DNA from: Flavobacteriales bacterium
GTDB taxonomy: Bacteria > Bacteroidota > Bacteroidia > Flavobacteriales_D > Sanyastnellaceae
DNA: 64,000 nucleotides
Reading direction: 5' to 3'
Assembly: GCA_022447625.1 (NCBI GenBank)
Contig: JAKVAX010000006.1
Span: 145,103-209,102, forward strand
Part shown: piece after piece, positions 16,362 to 26,677 of the stretch
Numbering within the stretch: the stretch's first letter is position 1
Layout of the letters: each line of letters begins with the position of its first letter
Program-made: the position numbers and the translations under genes
Notes under the pieces: model-generated
The model's database searches: none
Seen by the model: only the letters and a program-made list of their open reading frames with translations
Told to the model about the DNA's origin: nothing

Positions 16362-18672
16362 GTACGACCGCCACCTTCGCGACATTCGTCGCCTTCCCAT
16401 CTTCTGTAGTGCAGAAAACAAGATACACGCCTGTACTTACTCGTTTACCGTAACGGTCATTACCATCCCATGTGGCACGTCCTCCAAGTGAGGTTGTTGT
16501 ATAAACGATGTTGCCGCTGACATCAGTTACTTTCACGTCGGTTTCGAATGCGAGCCCGTCAATGGTGATGATACCTTCGTAATCTTCTCGGACTGGGTTC
16601 GGGTAAACGGATACTTCTGAAATTTCTTGGTCGAAGTTAGTTGCGGTACCAGTGTAGCTGATGATGCCCCGGTCAGTACCAAAGAATATTTCACCATTGC
16701 GCTGGTTGATGGCAATGTCAACGACGTTGTTCGAAAGTAGGGGACTACTCTCTTCAGTGAAGTGCTGAATTTGGCTCAGTCCATCTTCGCTGAAAAGGAA
16801 GACACCGCTGTTAGCAGTTCCAACCCATTTGCGGTTCGCACCATCAATTTCAATGCAATTCACTTGCTCCGTTTCCAGGAGGATCTGAATATTCCCATCT
16901 TGTTCGATCAAGATCTGTTGTGCATCGAAGTTGTTTCCATTAAAGATCGATTCGGGAGAAAAGAATACCGCGATTCCTTGAAGCGTTCCCACCCACATTT
17001 CACCGTCAAGGTCTTCTTCCAAACAGTAAACGTCAAGGGTTGGTAGTCCACCTTCACCTTCTTCATTGGTGAGTACTTGGTAGCTGTCATCACTGGTATC
17101 TCCAATGGTTTCGTTATGGTTGAGCACTACGATGCCGTGTCCTCGAGGGAGGATTGACCAAATGTAGCCTTGACGGGTCGCCACAATGTCTCCGATGAAA
17201 ATGTCGCTGTCTACTTCTGGTTGGAAGTTGAAACTCACAAATGAGTTGCCTGCAGTGCGCACCATCAGCGGATCATCAGTGTAAGCATTGGCAAACCATA
17301 GGTTTCCATTCGGGTCAAAATCAACACCGCCTACTCCAATACGTGGTGAGCCTCCGAAATTGGCGAGCTCAAGCGGACTATCACTATCGTTCCAAATCTC
17401 AGTAATCTCACCTCCATTGACTTCGATGAGCCCTTCTTCCCATGACCCCAAGAAAATGTTGTTGTTGTTCGTCGGGTTCACAGAAACGGTCATGTAATCG
17501 TTGATCGAGCCGATGTCGTTCTCTCCGTCAGATTGAGGAGCGATTATCCATTGGTCGTTCACAAGACCGTAAATTCCTTTCTTGTCATAATTATTGGTCC
17601 AGGTGGGATCCACGCCACCAGACGCAATCCATATGTTGTCGTTAAATGCATCGATACGACGAACATTGAATGCAGGTGGACCAGCAGGTTGAAATGCTGC
17701 TTCGGGTCCTGAAAGCTCAAATGAAAGCAGACCGCCAAATTCACTGGCGATCCAGATGGTTTCTCCTTCGATCAAGGCGGCACGAGGAATTACAGCATTA
17801 CCCTGAATTCCTTGCTGAGACCCCACTTCGGCGTAAGCCTCATCAACTACGGTTACCTTATTAAAGGTGGAAATGACCACGTGATCTTCATTGTGATTTA
17901 GATCAACTACCTGCTCAGATTCATAGCCCGGGAGGATAGTGAAGTTCAAGTCATTGCGGTTCGCAACCCACAATTCATCTTCAAAACCATTTTCACGAAC
18001 AAGGAAGATGTCTTCTTTGAAGACCATGAGCTCAGAGTACTCAGCATCTTCATCTGGTGTGTCGGTCATTAGTTCCCACGCCTCAAAGCTTACCAAGAAG
18101 GGGTTGCTTCGTTCTGCCCGGTAGATACCTTCTTCTGTCGCAGCGTACCAGTAGGTCTCATCAAAATCAAGCGTGTTGATGCGGATGAGGTTTGATTGCC
18201 CATTGATAAACCACGTTTCACGTACCTCTCGGTTGTTGATGTCGACAACAACGATCCCGAAACCACAACTGAGATAAGCCAGTCCGTCAACAATCGTAAT
18301 GTCGTAAATGGCCTTGTCTCCAATCACATTACTTTGAGCAATGTCAGCTAGGTTGAAAGGTGAACCGTTGGTGATAATGTCAAGCTCTCCAGTAGTGTAG
18401 CCAACAAGAAGGGTAGAGCTAGGCGGATCAAAATCAATGGATGAAAGGTCGGATCCACTCAAGAGATTGACTTTCGAAATGCGTTCAAGGCTTTGATCAA
18501 CCTTTGAATAAGCGAACACGCTGAAAGGCGTAGCGCAATACACGCGGTCATTACCGAAGGCAACATCAATTGTTTCTCCATAGGGTAAGTGTTCACGCCA
18601 TGTTCCGATTGCCTGCTGGGCATAGCTGGCAAGGGTGCAAAAAGTGAGGATAATTGCGAGTAGCCTCCGCAT
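16357..18672 (-). CDS. porZ: Type IX secretion component PorZ
   Basis: PorZ is a surface beta-propeller protein that delivers A-LPS to the sortase complex of the type IX system. From the ATG at 18672 the product has 771 residues, close to the known family size, starting MRRLLAIILTF as a signal peptide and then the very typical GTWREHLPYGETIDVAF and VYCATPFSVFAYSK. It ends with a type IX C-terminal domain (VYPNPVREDYEG, VTDVSGNIVY, GVYLVF). The longer upstream frame (to 18813) would overlap the next gene and lacks a signal peptide, so it was rejected. Its presence explains the many sorting-domain proteins nearby. A heptamer array runs into its stop codon. Confidence 0.9.
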   Translation of the reverse strand: MRRLLAIILTFCTLASYAQQAIGTWREHLPYGETIDVAFGNDRVYCATPFSVFAYSKVDQSLERISKVNLLSGSDLSSIDFDPPSSTLLVGYTTGELDIITNGSPFNLADIAQSNVIGDKAIYDITIVDGLAYLSCGFGIVVVDINNREVRETWFINGQSNLIRINTLDFDETYWYAATEEGIYRAERSNPFLVSFEAWELMTDTPDEDAEYSELMVFKEDIFLVRENGFEDELWVANRNDLNFTILPGYESEQVVDLNHNEDHVVISTFNKVTVVDEAYAEVGSQQGIQGNAVIPRAALIEGETIWIASEFGGLLSFELSGPEAAFQPAGPPAFNVRRIDAFNDNIWIASGGVDPTWTNNYDKKGIYGLVNDQWIIAPQSDGENDIGSINDYMTVSVNPTNNNNIFLGSWEEGLIEVNGGEITEIWNDSDSPLELANFGGSPRIGVGGVDFDPNGNLWFANAYTDDPLMVRTAGNSFVSFNFQPEVDSDIFIGDIVATRQGYIWSILPRGHGIVVLNHNETIGDTSDDSYQVLTNEEGEGGLPTLDVYCLEEDLDGEMWVGTLQGIAVFFSPESIFNGNNFDAQQILIEQDGNIQILLETEQVNCIEIDGANRKWVGTANSGVFLFSEDGLSQIQHFTEESSPLLSNNVVDIAINQRNGEIFFGTDRGIISYTGTATNFDQEISEVSVYPNPVREDYEGIITIDGLAFETDVKVTDVSGNIVYTTTSLGGRATWDGNDRYGKRVSTGVYLVFCTTEDGKATNVAKVAVVR

Positions 18673-18722
18673 ATTCTTTGTTTTGGTCTGCAATGTAAAC
18701 GGAAGAGTTGGAATAATCGTAT

Positions 18723-19415
18723 TTACAGATTCGAAGAAGCCTTGTTCTCCTGACCTGCGTGTTGCCGATCGAGCTCGTGTGCTTTTTCTTCGTCTTTCAG
18801 ACGGAAAAAGCATCCCGTATCAGAGAACTCCATTTCTAAGATGTCCCAAGCAACAAGCTGTGCTAAGGTATTCTCTGTACGCTCACGTCCCATGCGAAGG
18901 ATGTTAGATGTCTTCTTAAAACCGAGTTTGCCTTTTTCGGTGAGCACTTTGAAGAGTCGGCGCACTTTCCATGTGTAATGGAAGTCGTTGATTCCATCGG
19001 TCATTTGATGTTGCCAGACTTTTAAAAGTACGCCGTTCGCGCGCACGTTTCGATCATCCTGACGCTGGTAAGCGTACCATTGATGATCGTGATCTTCTGC
19101 GAAATGGGGCTTCTTCAAAGAGGGTTCTACAATGACTTCGAGAACAGATTTGAAGTCGGATTTCCAGACTTGGGTTTGAAAATCTACCACAGGCTTGCAA
19201 TGCAACTCCGCGGCTGCTTCAATCATGTGGAATTCTTCTTCAACGCTAACTCCGCTGACTGAGCCGTTGTCTTTGACCCCAATCAACAAGCGACCACCAT
19301 CCGTATTGGCAAAAGCCACTAAGGTCTTCGCGATTTTGCGTGCGTCTTCCACGCGCATCTTAAAGTCTTGCTGTTGATGTTCGCCTTCTGCGATCATCTT
19401 TGTCACGTACGACAT
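18723..19415 (-). CDS. AlbA_2 (Schlafen-like) domain protein
   Basis: The 230-residue protein begins with GEHQQQDFKMRVEDARKIAK and FANTDGGRLLIGVKDNG, the hallmark of the AlbA_2 domain. The C half may hold a winged-helix region (residues about 140-215). Bacterial AlbA_2 proteins are often called putative transcriptional regulators or DNA-binding proteins; the role is not established. No membrane segment or signal peptide is seen. It lies about 50 bases upstream of porZ on the same strand, so the two may be co-transcribed. A TAACTTCG element upstream resembles a -7 box. Confidence 0.8.
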   Translation of the reverse strand: MSYVTKMIAEGEHQQQDFKMRVEDARKIAKTLVAFANTDGGRLLIGVKDNGSVSGVSVEEEFHMIEAAAELHCKPVVDFQTQVWKSDFKSVLEVIVEPSLKKPHFAEDHDHQWYAYQRQDDRNVRANGVLLKVWQHQMTDGINDFHYTWKVRRLFKVLTEKGKLGFKKTSNILRMGRERTENTLAQLVAWDILEMEFSDTGCFFRLKDEEKAHELDRQHAGQENKASSNL

Positions 19416-19502
19416 GCTTACCCCGCGTTTGTTACGAAGTTACTTCATGGAGCGCGAAATGTTCAAAGAGGCCAATGGAAAATGAGTGAAAGTTTGCCTT
19501 CT

Positions 19503-21095
19503 TTAACCTCTTCGGGTTTTGATGACTTTGACCACTTTTCCGTTTTCGAAGATCATGTGCTCTTCTACTTGTCCGTTTTTCTCATTGTAAGTGATCCACT
19601 TACCATGTCTCCGGTTGTTCTTGTACTCAGCTTCGATGAGCACTTGTCCACGGCGGTTGTAGGTTTTTGACAGGCCGTCGAGTTTTCCTTCGCTGTATTC
19701 GCATTCGCGATTCGGTGAACCATTCGGGAAGTTATAAGTCCACTCTCCATCTGGGGTTCCGTCTTTGTATGATCCTTTGGTTTCGATGATGCCGTTTTCA
19801 TTTCCCATCACCCACTCACCGGTACGATTGCCGTCTTGATTGTACTTTCCGGCTTCATGGAGTTGCCCGTTTTCATAACGGAAGTCCCATTCACCAACCC
19901 GAAGGTCGCCTTTCCATTCTCCTGAATAGTTCTTGATTCCGTTAGGGTACCATCCTTCCCATTTGCCGTCGAGTTTCCCCATGGCATAGGAGCCTTTGTC
20001 TTTTGGGTTGCCGTTGTCAAACCAGCTTTCCCAGAGGCCATCTTCCTTATCGTCAGTGAAGGTTCCCGTCATGAGTTGGTTGCCATTTTCGAACCAATAT
20101 TCCCAGATGCCGTTCTTCATCCCATTCTTGTAACTACCCTGTTTCCAGTCTTCACCAGTGATGTAATAATAGTGCCAGACGCCTTCCATTTGGCCTTGAA
20201 CGTATTCACCTTCGTAGTGTACTTGTCCGTTTCCATAATAGTACTTCCATTCGCCTTCTTGTAAGTCGGCGTCGAAAGAGCCTTCCATATCTACGTTTCC
20301 GTCTTTAAAGTACCAGGTCCATTTTCGGGTTTTCTTTCCTGCTGCGTAGTTTCCTTTGACTTCAGTCGCTCCGCTCCGAAAATTTCTCAGGAGTTCACCG
20401 TCGAGCATTCCGTTCTTGTAGTTTTCTATTTGCTCAAGCGTACCGCCGAAGTAGTTGGTTTTCCATTGACCGTCTTTCTTTCCTGCTGCGTAGCTTCCTT
20501 CTTGACGAAGGCTGCCGTCTTCAAAGTAGCCGGTGTATTTTCCGTTAGGAATGCCGTTCGCGAAAGTTGTTTCACTTTTTACGGGACCAGACTTGAAGAA
20601 CATTGGGTACGTTCCGCTCCCATTCTCAATGAGTGTTTCTCCTTCCGCGTTAGCGAAATAAAGCACACGCTTCAGACTGTCAGTATATTCTTCAACCAGC
20701 TTTTTGTCGCCGTTGTCAAAATAGTAGTACCAATCACCCGTTTTGAAATCTGCTTTGTAGAAACCGTATTCGAGAAGCACGCTGTCAGGAGTGAGAACAC
20801 GCATCACGCTATCCTGGAGACCTCGAATGAAATAACCCTCTGTTTCAATGATCCCGTTTTGATGGTAACGAATGGTAGGGCCATCAAGAACACCAAACCA
20901 GTAAGTCGATTCTTCTTTCAGATTCCCGTCTTCATACCACCATTGCCACTTGCCGTGTTCGAGTCCTCTTTCGTAGAAGCCTTCGCTACGCTTTTGGCCA
21001 TCATCATAGAAGTCAACGTAATGTTGCTTTTGAGCTATTCCGCCAATGGCGAATAAAAGAAGCAGGGAAGTCAGGATCGGTTTCAAATCTTGCAT
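19503..21095 (-). CDS. Secreted MORN-repeat protein
   Basis: The 530-residue protein has a signal peptide (about 1-21, ending IGGIAQ) and then about 20 MORN_2-type repeats of 23-24 residues with the core YxxGxxxGxWxxYxxNG. Such proteins are common in Bacteroidota and are sometimes listed with toxin-antitoxin repeat families, though that link is weak; a structural or surface role is equally likely. No sorting domain is seen at the end, where the sequence is basic (KVIKTRRG). A copy of the dispersed near-palindrome lies at 20643-20657. Confidence 0.85.
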   Translation of the reverse strand: MQDLKPILTSLLLLFAIGGIAQKQHYVDFYDDGQKRSEGFYERGLEHGKWQWWYEDGNLKEESTYWFGVLDGPTIRYHQNGIIETEGYFIRGLQDSVMRVLTPDSVLLEYGFYKADFKTGDWYYYFDNGDKKLVEEYTDSLKRVLYFANAEGETLIENGSGTYPMFFKSGPVKSETTFANGIPNGKYTGYFEDGSLRQEGSYAAGKKDGQWKTNYFGGTLEQIENYKNGMLDGELLRNFRSGATEVKGNYAAGKKTRKWTWYFKDGNVDMEGSFDADLQEGEWKYYYGNGQVHYEGEYVQGQMEGVWHYYYITGEDWKQGSYKNGMKNGIWEYWFENGNQLMTGTFTDDKEDGLWESWFDNGNPKDKGSYAMGKLDGKWEGWYPNGIKNYSGEWKGDLRVGEWDFRYENGQLHEAGKYNQDGNRTGEWVMGNENGIIETKGSYKDGTPDGEWTYNFPNGSPNRECEYSEGKLDGLSKTYNRRGQVLIEAEYKNNRRHGKWITYNEKNGQVEEHMIFENGKVVKVIKTRRG

Positions 21096-21099
21096 GGCA

Positions 21100-21107
21100 C
21101 AAAATTA
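21100..21107 (-). promoter_or_regulatory. -7 element TAATTTTG before the MORN gene
   Basis: On the minus strand TAATTTTG lies four bases before the MORN-repeat gene ATG, fitting TAnnTTTG with almost no leader. Confidence 0.45.
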
Positions 21108-21195
21108 ACGGCCTTCTGTACCAAAGAGGTATGTCTTACTTCGACTTTTCCACACATACATACTCGTAGAAAAGGTTAAAATCTCTGACTATGTA

Positions 21196-21223
21196 CTAAA
21201 GACCAACAACTAACCACTAATTT
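21196..21223. repeat. Weak heptamer array, CTAACCA type
   Basis: Four 7-base units of CTAAAGA/CTAACCA character lie just before the rimP promoter. It resembles the array at 12894, also between divergent genes, but is short. Confidence 0.4.
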
Positions 21224-21227
21224 GTAC

Positions 21228-21235
21228 TATATTTG
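21228..21235 (+). promoter_or_regulatory. -7 element TATATTTG of the rimP operon
   Basis: TATATTTG fits TAnnTTTG and leaves a leader of about 55-60 bases before rimP, longer than at the other genes here. Confidence 0.6.
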
Positions 21236-21264
21236 CAGCGCAAAGGAGATGCTAAAACAAATGA

Positions 21265-21288
21265 AGAGGGGCGAGAGTCCCTCTTTTT
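21265..21288 (+). terminator. Leader hairpin with T run, possible attenuator
   Basis: AGAGGG (21265-21270) and CCCTCT (21279-21284) form a stem followed by TTTTT, all in the leader 10 bases before rimP. As NusA acts on RNA polymerase pausing and termination, this could give feedback control; that is an inference. Confidence 0.6.
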
Positions 21289-21297
21289 ATTACGCAC

Positions 21298-21768
21298 ATG
21301 ATCACAAAAGACCAGATCGAACAGTTGTTGGAAGAAGGCTTGGGAGAAGGTCCGATCTTCGTTGTGAAGCTTGATGTTTCCGCAGGAAATGACATCAGAG
21401 TTTTGATTGATAACGACGAAGGGATTGCGATCTCTGATTGTGTGAAAGTAAGCCGAATGATCGAAGGTTCTTATGACCGAGATTTAGAAGATTTTTCCCT
21501 GAATGTATCTTCTCCTGGGGCGGATCAACCGCTTATGGTGAAGCGTCAATATGTGAAGAATGTGGGGAGAGGTCTCAAAGTGAAGACCACTGAAGGATTG
21601 AAGATTGAAGGCACCTTGGAGGCAGCCGATGATGAAAGCATTGCGGTTGTTGTGCGTGAAAAGCGTCGAATTGAAGGCCGAAAGGCGAAAGAATGGGTAG
21701 AAGAAAAGCATACCATCGCTTATGCCGACATCGACAAGGCGACGGTTGTCATATCATTTAAAAAATAG
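21298..21768 (+). CDS. rimP: Ribosome maturation factor RimP
   Basis: RimP helps 30S subunit assembly. The 156 residues fit the family, with an N-terminal alpha/beta domain containing NDIRVLIDNDEGIAISDCVKVS and the motif LEDFSLNVSSPGADQPL, followed by a small Sm-like C-terminal domain. It is the first gene of the classical rimP-nusA-infB operon and nusA begins three bases after its stop. A hairpin in the leader may attenuate transcription. Confidence 0.93.
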   Translation: MITKDQIEQLLEEGLGEGPIFVVKLDVSAGNDIRVLIDNDEGIAISDCVKVSRMIEGSYDRDLEDFSLNVSSPGADQPLMVKRQYVKNVGRGLKVKTTEGLKIEGTLEAADDESIAVVVREKRRIEGRKAKEWVEEKHTIAYADIDKATVVISFKK

Positions 21769-21771
21769 AAT

Positions 21772-23007
21772 ATGAACGTTCTTAATCTGAATGAGTCGTT
21801 TCAGGATTTCAAAGAATTGAAGAACATCGATCGTGAGACGATGCTCGCGATCCTTGAAGACGTATTCCGCGCGATGATTATTAAGCGCTACGGAAGCGAT
21901 GAGAACTTTGATATCATCATCAACCCAGATAAGGGTGACCTTGAGATCTGGCGTAACCGCGAGATCGTGGCTGACGGAGAGGTTGAAGATGAGAACATGG
22001 AAATCGAGCTTGCTGAAGCATTGAAGATCGAGGATGACTTCGAGATCGGAGAGGAAGTTTCAGAAGAGATCAAGATCGAGAAGTTCGGTCGCCGTAATGT
22101 GTTGGCGATGCGTCAAAACTTGGTGAGCCGAATCCTAGAATTAGAAAAAGACCATATCTACGCGAAGTACAAAGAGCGCGTGGGAGATATCATCAGCGGT
22201 GAAGTTTACCAGATCTGGAAACGTGAAATGTTGGTGATTGATGATGAAGATAACGAGCTTGTGCTTCCTCGTCAAAACCAGATTCCTTCTGATTACTTCA
22301 AGAAAGGTGACACGGTACGTGCCGTAGTTGCTGAGGTAGATATGCGTAACAATACACCACGAATCATTCTTTCTCGCACAGCTCCAGAATTCCTTGAGCG
22401 CTTGTTCGAGCAGGAGGTGCCTGAGGTGTTTGACGGACTGATCACGATCAAGAAGATCGTGCGTGAGCCGGGTGAGCGTGCTAAAGTGGCGGTAGAGTCA
22501 TACGATGATCGCATCGATCCAGTGGGAGCATGTGTCGGTATGAAAGGTGCCCGTATCCACAGCATCGTTCGTGAATTGAAAAATGAAAATATTGACGTGA
22601 TCAACTTTACAGCGAATGAGCAGCTGTTGATCTCACGTGCACTGTCTCCAGCGAAAATTTCTTCGATCACGTTGGATAATGATAATATGAAAGCAGATGT
22701 TTACCTCAAGCCAGACCAAGTTTCACTTGCGATTGGTAAAGGAGGGCATAACATTAAGCTTGCGAGTCGTTTGACAGGCTTTGAGATTGACGTTTACCGC
22801 GAGTCAGAAGCTGAATTGGATGACGTTGAACTGGAAGAATTCTCAGATGAAATCGAAGGATGGATCATCGATGCCTTCAAGGAGATTGGTTGCGACACAG
22901 CGCGCAGCGTACTTGACTTGGAAGAAGATGATCTAGCGAAGCGTACAGACCTCGAGATCGAAACGATCCGTGACGTACGACGTATCCTCCGTTCTGAGTT
23001 CGAATAA
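21772..23007 (+). CDS. nusA: Transcription termination/antitermination factor NusA
   Basis: NusA binds RNA polymerase and RNA to control pausing and termination. The 411 residues hold an N-terminal polymerase-binding domain (about 1-125), an S1 domain (KERVGDIISGEVYQIW), and two KH domains (DPVGACVGMKGARIHSIVREL and VSLAIGKGGHNIKLASRLTG). A short acidic C-terminal part follows, with one helix-hairpin-helix-like segment (FKEIGCDTARSVLDLE), shorter than the two acidic repeats of E. coli. Infill genes such as rnpM/ylxR are absent and infB follows after 45 bases. Confidence 0.95.
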   Translation: MNVLNLNESFQDFKELKNIDRETMLAILEDVFRAMIIKRYGSDENFDIIINPDKGDLEIWRNREIVADGEVEDENMEIELAEALKIEDDFEIGEEVSEEIKIEKFGRRNVLAMRQNLVSRILELEKDHIYAKYKERVGDIISGEVYQIWKREMLVIDDEDNELVLPRQNQIPSDYFKKGDTVRAVVAEVDMRNNTPRIILSRTAPEFLERLFEQEVPEVFDGLITIKKIVREPGERAKVAVESYDDRIDPVGACVGMKGARIHSIVRELKNENIDVINFTANEQLLISRALSPAKISSITLDNDNMKADVYLKPDQVSLAIGKGGHNIKLASRLTGFEIDVYRESEAELDDVELEEFSDEIEGWIIDAFKEIGCDTARSVLDLEEDDLAKRTDLEIETIRDVRRILRSEFE

Positions 23008-23052
23008 TCGTAACTTCCACCCCAGAAAAAGAGAGAATACAGGAAGAACTAT

Positions 23053-25944
23053 ATGACCGAAGTAAAGAAACCGGTACGTTTAAGTAAAGTCGCGAAAGAA
23101 TTCAATGTCGGGATAAGTACGATCGTTGATTTCCTCGGAGATAAGGGTATTGAGGTTGATAGCAACCCAAATACCAAGATCGATGGGGCAACATACGGCG
23201 TGATTCGTGATGAATTCGCAGACGAGAAAATGCTCAAAGAGAAATCGAAGAGTGTGTCTCGTTCCCGCTCTGAGCGTGAGACTATTACGCTAGAGTCAAG
23301 CAAGAAGGAGAAGGATAAGCCCGAAGAAGAAGAGTTCGAGATCGACCTGTCTTCTTTCCAGAAAAGTGAAACTCCCGAAGCTAAGAAAGAGGAAGCCCCT
23401 GCTCCTGCACCGGAAGCAGAGAAGATTCCTGAGCCAGAGCCAGAGCCAGCTCCAGAGCCGACTCCTGAACCAGAACCTGCCCCCGTTGCTGAAGAGGTGA
23501 AAGAGGAGCCGAAAGCAGAAGCACCAGCGCCTGAGGCGAAAGAAGAACCTCCCGCTGCCAAACAAGAAGCGCCAGCGAAGGAGGAGGAAAAGACCGGACC
23601 AAAAGTAGTTGGGAAGGTAGATCTTGATAGCATCGCTCCTAAGAAGAAGCCAGCTCCTAAGAAGGACAAGGAAGAGAAGAAAGTGGCACCGGCGGAAAAG
23701 CCAGCTGCTAAGAAGGAGCCTGCACCAAAAGCGCCAGCTGTAAAGCCAGCAGCAGAGGAAAAGCCTGTGCCAGAAAAGAAGAAGCCTGAGATTGTACGCG
23801 CTGAAGCGAAGAAACTCACGGGTCCTACAGTAGTGGGTAAGATTGAGCTTCCGGTTGAAAAGCCGAAGAAGAAGCCCGTAGCTTCATCAACTGATGACGA
23901 CCTGCGCAAGAAGCGCAAGCGTAAGCGTATCTCTAAGGTAGATGTCAATAAACCAGGCCAAGGTGGTGGCGGAAACCGTCGTGGTGGAAACCAACGTGGA
24001 GGAAACCAACGCGGAGGCAATCGCCGAGGTGATAAGCCAGAGATTTCCGATAAGGATATCCAGAAAGAAATCAAGGAGACACTTGCTCGTCTGAGCGGTG
24101 GTGGTAAATCGAAGTCTTCTAAGATGCGTCGTGCGAAACGTGATGCAGCCGCAGAACGACGCGAAGAAGAACAGCAGAGACTACAGGAAGAGTCAACAAT
24201 CTTGAAACTGACGGAATTCGTAACAGTTTCCGAGTTGGCTAATATGATGTCAACGAGCGTGAACGATGTGATTTCAGCATGTATGTCGCTCGGTATCATG
24301 GTGTCTATCAACCAGCGTCTTGATGGTGAAACCATCTCCATCATCGCAGAAGAATTCGGCTACGAAGCAGAATTCGTTGCTGCTGATGTACAGGATGCTA
24401 TTCAAGAGGAAGTTGATGCTCCTGTAGATCTACTTGATCGTCCGCCGATTATTACGGTGATGGGTCACGTTGACCACGGTAAGACATCCTTGCTTGACCA
24501 CATCCGTAAAGCGAACGTGATTGCCGGTGAGGCCGGAGGAATCACCCAGCATATTGGAGCGTACAACGTTGAGTTGTCTACAGGTAAGACCATTACCTTT
24601 CTTGATACACCGGGTCACGAGGCCTTTACAGCTATGCGTGCACGTGGTGCGCAAGTAACAGACCTTGCGATCATCGTGATCGCGGCAGATGACTCTGTGA
24701 TGCCACAAACGATCGAGGCGATCAATCACGCGCAAGCGGCGGAGATCCCAATGGTCTTTGCTTTCAATAAGATCGATAAGCCAGGCGCTAACGCGGATAA
24801 GATTCGTGAAGAGCTGTCTACTATGAATATCCTCGTAGAAGACTGGGGTGGAACGTACCAAGCCCACGAAATTTCTGCGAAGAACGGTGTTGGAATCGAT
24901 GAGCTACTCGAGAAAGTATTGCTTGAAGCAGAACTTCTTGAACTCAAAGCCAACCCAGCAAAACGTGCCGTAGGTACCATCATCGAATCGTCGCTTGATA
25001 AAGGACGAGGATACGTAAGTACACTTCTTGTTGAAGGTGGTACACTACGCGTAGGTGATGCTGTATTGGCAGGTCAGTACTCAGGACGTGTGAAAGCGAT
25101 GTTCAATGAACGTGGTAATCGCATTGACGAGGCTGGGCCATCTATGCCGGTATCGATGCTTGGTCTCTCGGGAGCAGCAGCGACCGGTGATAAGTTCCAC
25201 GTACTCGAAGATGAGAAGGAAGCTCGTGGAATCGCTGTGAAACGCCAGCAACTGCAGCGTGAGCAAGGTGTTCGTACACAACGACACATTACCATCGAAG
25301 AGATCGGACGACGTATTGCGATTGGAGAATTCAAGGAATTGAACTTGATTGTGAAAGGTGACGTTGATGGATCGATCGAAGCCTTGAGTGATTCCCTACA
25401 GAAACTCTCAACAGAGAAGATTCAAGTGAATATTATTCACAAGGCCGTAGGTCAGATCTCAGAGAGCGATGTACTCCTCGCTTCTGCGTCAGACGCGATC
25501 GTGATTGGTTTCCAAGTTCGTCCTTCAGCTGGAGCACGTAAACTTGCTGAAACAGAAGAGATCCAAATCCGTCTTTACTCTGTAATCTACAAGGCGATCG
25601 AAGAAATGAAAGAAGCCATGGAAGGCATGCTTTCAGCGAAGATTGAAGAGAAAGTTACAGGTACATGTGAAGTGCGTGAGACCTTCAAAATCTCGAAAGT
25701 AGGTACCATTGCTGGATGTTTCGTCTTGGACGGAAAACTCAACCGCAACAGCAATGTGCGCGTGATCCGTGATGGTATCGTGATCTACACTGGACTACTA
25801 GGATCACTGAAGCGTTTCAAAGACGATGTGAAAGAAGTGACCAAAGGTTACGAGTGTGGTCTGAACGTAGACAAGTTCAACGATATCAAAGTGGGAGACC
25901 ACATCGAAGCATACGAAGAAGTCGAAGTGAAGCAGAAGCTATAA
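23053..25944 (+). CDS. infB: Translation initiation factor IF-2
   Basis: IF-2 is the GTPase that brings initiator tRNA to the ribosome. Of 963 residues, the first 330 are a low-complexity N-terminal part rich in Pro, Ala, Glu and Lys with a [13 protein letters not shown] basic stretch. An IF2_N-like segment precedes the G domain, with G1 GHVDHGKT at 471-478, DTPGHE, and NKIDKP. Domains II, III and IV follow ([43 protein letters not shown]). The Pro/Ala/Glu-rich part creates long false frames on the other strand. A strong terminator follows and closes the operon. Confidence 0.96.
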   Translation: MTEVKKPVRLSKVAKEFNVGISTIVDFLGDKGIEVDSNPNTKIDGATYGVIRDEFADEKMLKEKSKSVSRSRSERETITLESSKKEKDKPEEEEFEIDLSSFQKSETPEAKKEEAPAPAPEAEKIPEPEPEPAPEPTPEPEPAPVAEEVKEEPKAEAPAPEAKEEPPAAKQEAPAKEEEKTGPKVVGKVDLDSIAPKKKPAPKKDKEEKKVAPAEKPAAKKEPAPKAPAVKPAAEEKPVPEKKKPEIVRAEAKKLTGPTVVGKIELPVEKPKKKPVASSTDDDLRKKRKRKRISKVDVNKPGQGGGGNRRGGNQRGGNQRGGNRRGDKPEISDKDIQKEIKETLARLSGGGKSKSSKMRRAKRDAAAERREEEQQRLQEESTILKLTEFVTVSELANMMSTSVNDVISACMSLGIMVSINQRLDGETISIIAEEFGYEAEFVAADVQDAIQEEVDAPVDLLDRPPIITVMGHVDHGKTSLLDHIRKANVIAGEAGGITQHIGAYNVELSTGKTITFLDTPGHEAFTAMRARGAQVTDLAIIVIAADDSVMPQTIEAINHAQAAEIPMVFAFNKIDKPGANADKIREELSTMNILVEDWGGTYQAHEISAKNGVGIDELLEKVLLEAELLELKANPAKRAVGTIIESSLDKGRGYVSTLLVEGGTLRVGDAVLAGQYSGRVKAMFNERGNRIDEAGPSMPVSMLGLSGAAATGDKFHVLEDEKEARGIAVKRQQLQREQGVRTQRHITIEEIGRRIAIGEFKELNLIVKGDVDGSIEALSDSLQKLSTEKIQVNIIHKAVGQISESDVLLASASDAIVIGFQVRPSAGARKLAETEEIQIRLYSVIYKAIEEMKEAMEGMLSAKIEEKVTGTCEVRETFKISKVGTIAGCFVLDGKLNRNSNVRVIRDGIVIYTGLLGSLKRFKDDVKEVTKGYECGLNVDKFNDIKVGDHIEAYEEVEVKQKL

Positions 25945-25961
25945 TCGAAATAGAACGAAAT

Positions 25962-25992
25962 AAAAAGGCCTCCACTTGGAAGGCCTTTTTTA
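25962..25992. terminator. Bidirectional terminator after infB
   Basis: AAAAAGGCCT (25962-25971) and AGGCCTTTTT (25981-25990) form a 10-bp stem with T runs on either strand, so it can serve infB and the convergent SPOR gene. Confidence 0.88.
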
Positions 25993-26007
25993 TGATTAAA
26001 TGCTTTA

Positions 26008-26559
26008 TCAGGGGTTTTCAATCGCCGTCTTGACGATGATTGAATTGGGGAATCGTGCCTTTAATTCTTCCTGAACTCTATATGCATCGAGCTCTGAACG
26101 AAAATCTCCAATCTGTACGGCAAAGTTCGGTGGATTCTGCACGAGGTAGCACGGAAGATCTTTGTTCTCACTGATGACGTTACCTCGGAGTTCACGCGCT
26201 TGACTTAGCGATCCAAAGTAGATCTGAACGCGATAACCCTGTACCATCGGAGGTTCTTTCATATATAGGCTGTCCAGACGATCAAGCCCCGGAGGAAGTG
26301 CGATAGTCACATATCCCGTTTCACCCGTGTTCGCGAGGTTTACTTTAGTGTCAGGTCTTTCTTCCATCACCTTGTCTTCTGTAGCCTTGTCTTCAACAGG
26401 TGTGACAACAGGAGGAGACGTCTTGTCAGGCTCCGCCATTTCGTCGACTGTTTCCTTGCGAAACATCTTTTTCCACCATGGAAGGTCATCTTGTGCCTTT
26501 AGATCTGCTGATAAGGCCAAAAGACCAATAATGAATAGTATTCGTGCTGAACTTTGCAT
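26008..26559 (-). CDS. Exported SPOR-domain protein
   Basis: The 183-residue protein has a signal peptide (about 1-22, SADLKAQ), a short linker rich in Pro, Glu and Lys, and a C-terminal SPOR domain: VQGYRVQIYFGSLSQARELR and FAVQIGDFRSELDAYRVQEEL. SPOR domains bind glycan strands lacking stem peptides, usually at division sites; periplasmic localisation is likely. It is convergent with infB, sharing the terminator, and transcribed away from the actA operon. Confidence 0.85.
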   Translation of the reverse strand: MQSSARILFIIGLLALSADLKAQDDLPWWKKMFRKETVDEMAEPDKTSPPVVTPVEDKATEDKVMEERPDTKVNLANTGETGYVTIALPPGLDRLDSLYMKEPPMVQGYRVQIYFGSLSQARELRGNVISENKDLPCYLVQNPPNFAVQIGDFRSELDAYRVQEELKARFPNSIIVKTAIENP

Positions 26560-26677
26560 AGAAAAATAGATACGGCGGTAAATCTACAGATATAAACGCA
26601 TGAACCGTGCCGAAAATGTATTCAGTTCCTCTAAGTGCCCTTGGTACAAAGCTATGCGCAGCAAAGCACTGATTGAT

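Noticed and set aside
18673..18813. 47-residue N-terminal extension of porZ
   Set aside because: It overlaps the neighbouring gene's 3' end and is unlike any signal peptide; the ATG at 18672 fits the family.
20430..21056. 208-codon plus frame over the MORN gene
   Set aside because: It is the antisense of a highly repetitive gene, which keeps frames open by repeat composition.
23049..24344. Long 431-codon frame on the minus strand opposite infB
   Set aside because: It mirrors the Pro/Ala/Glu-rich N-terminal part of IF-2; the translated Ser/Phe/Gly-rich product is low-complexity and has no promoter.
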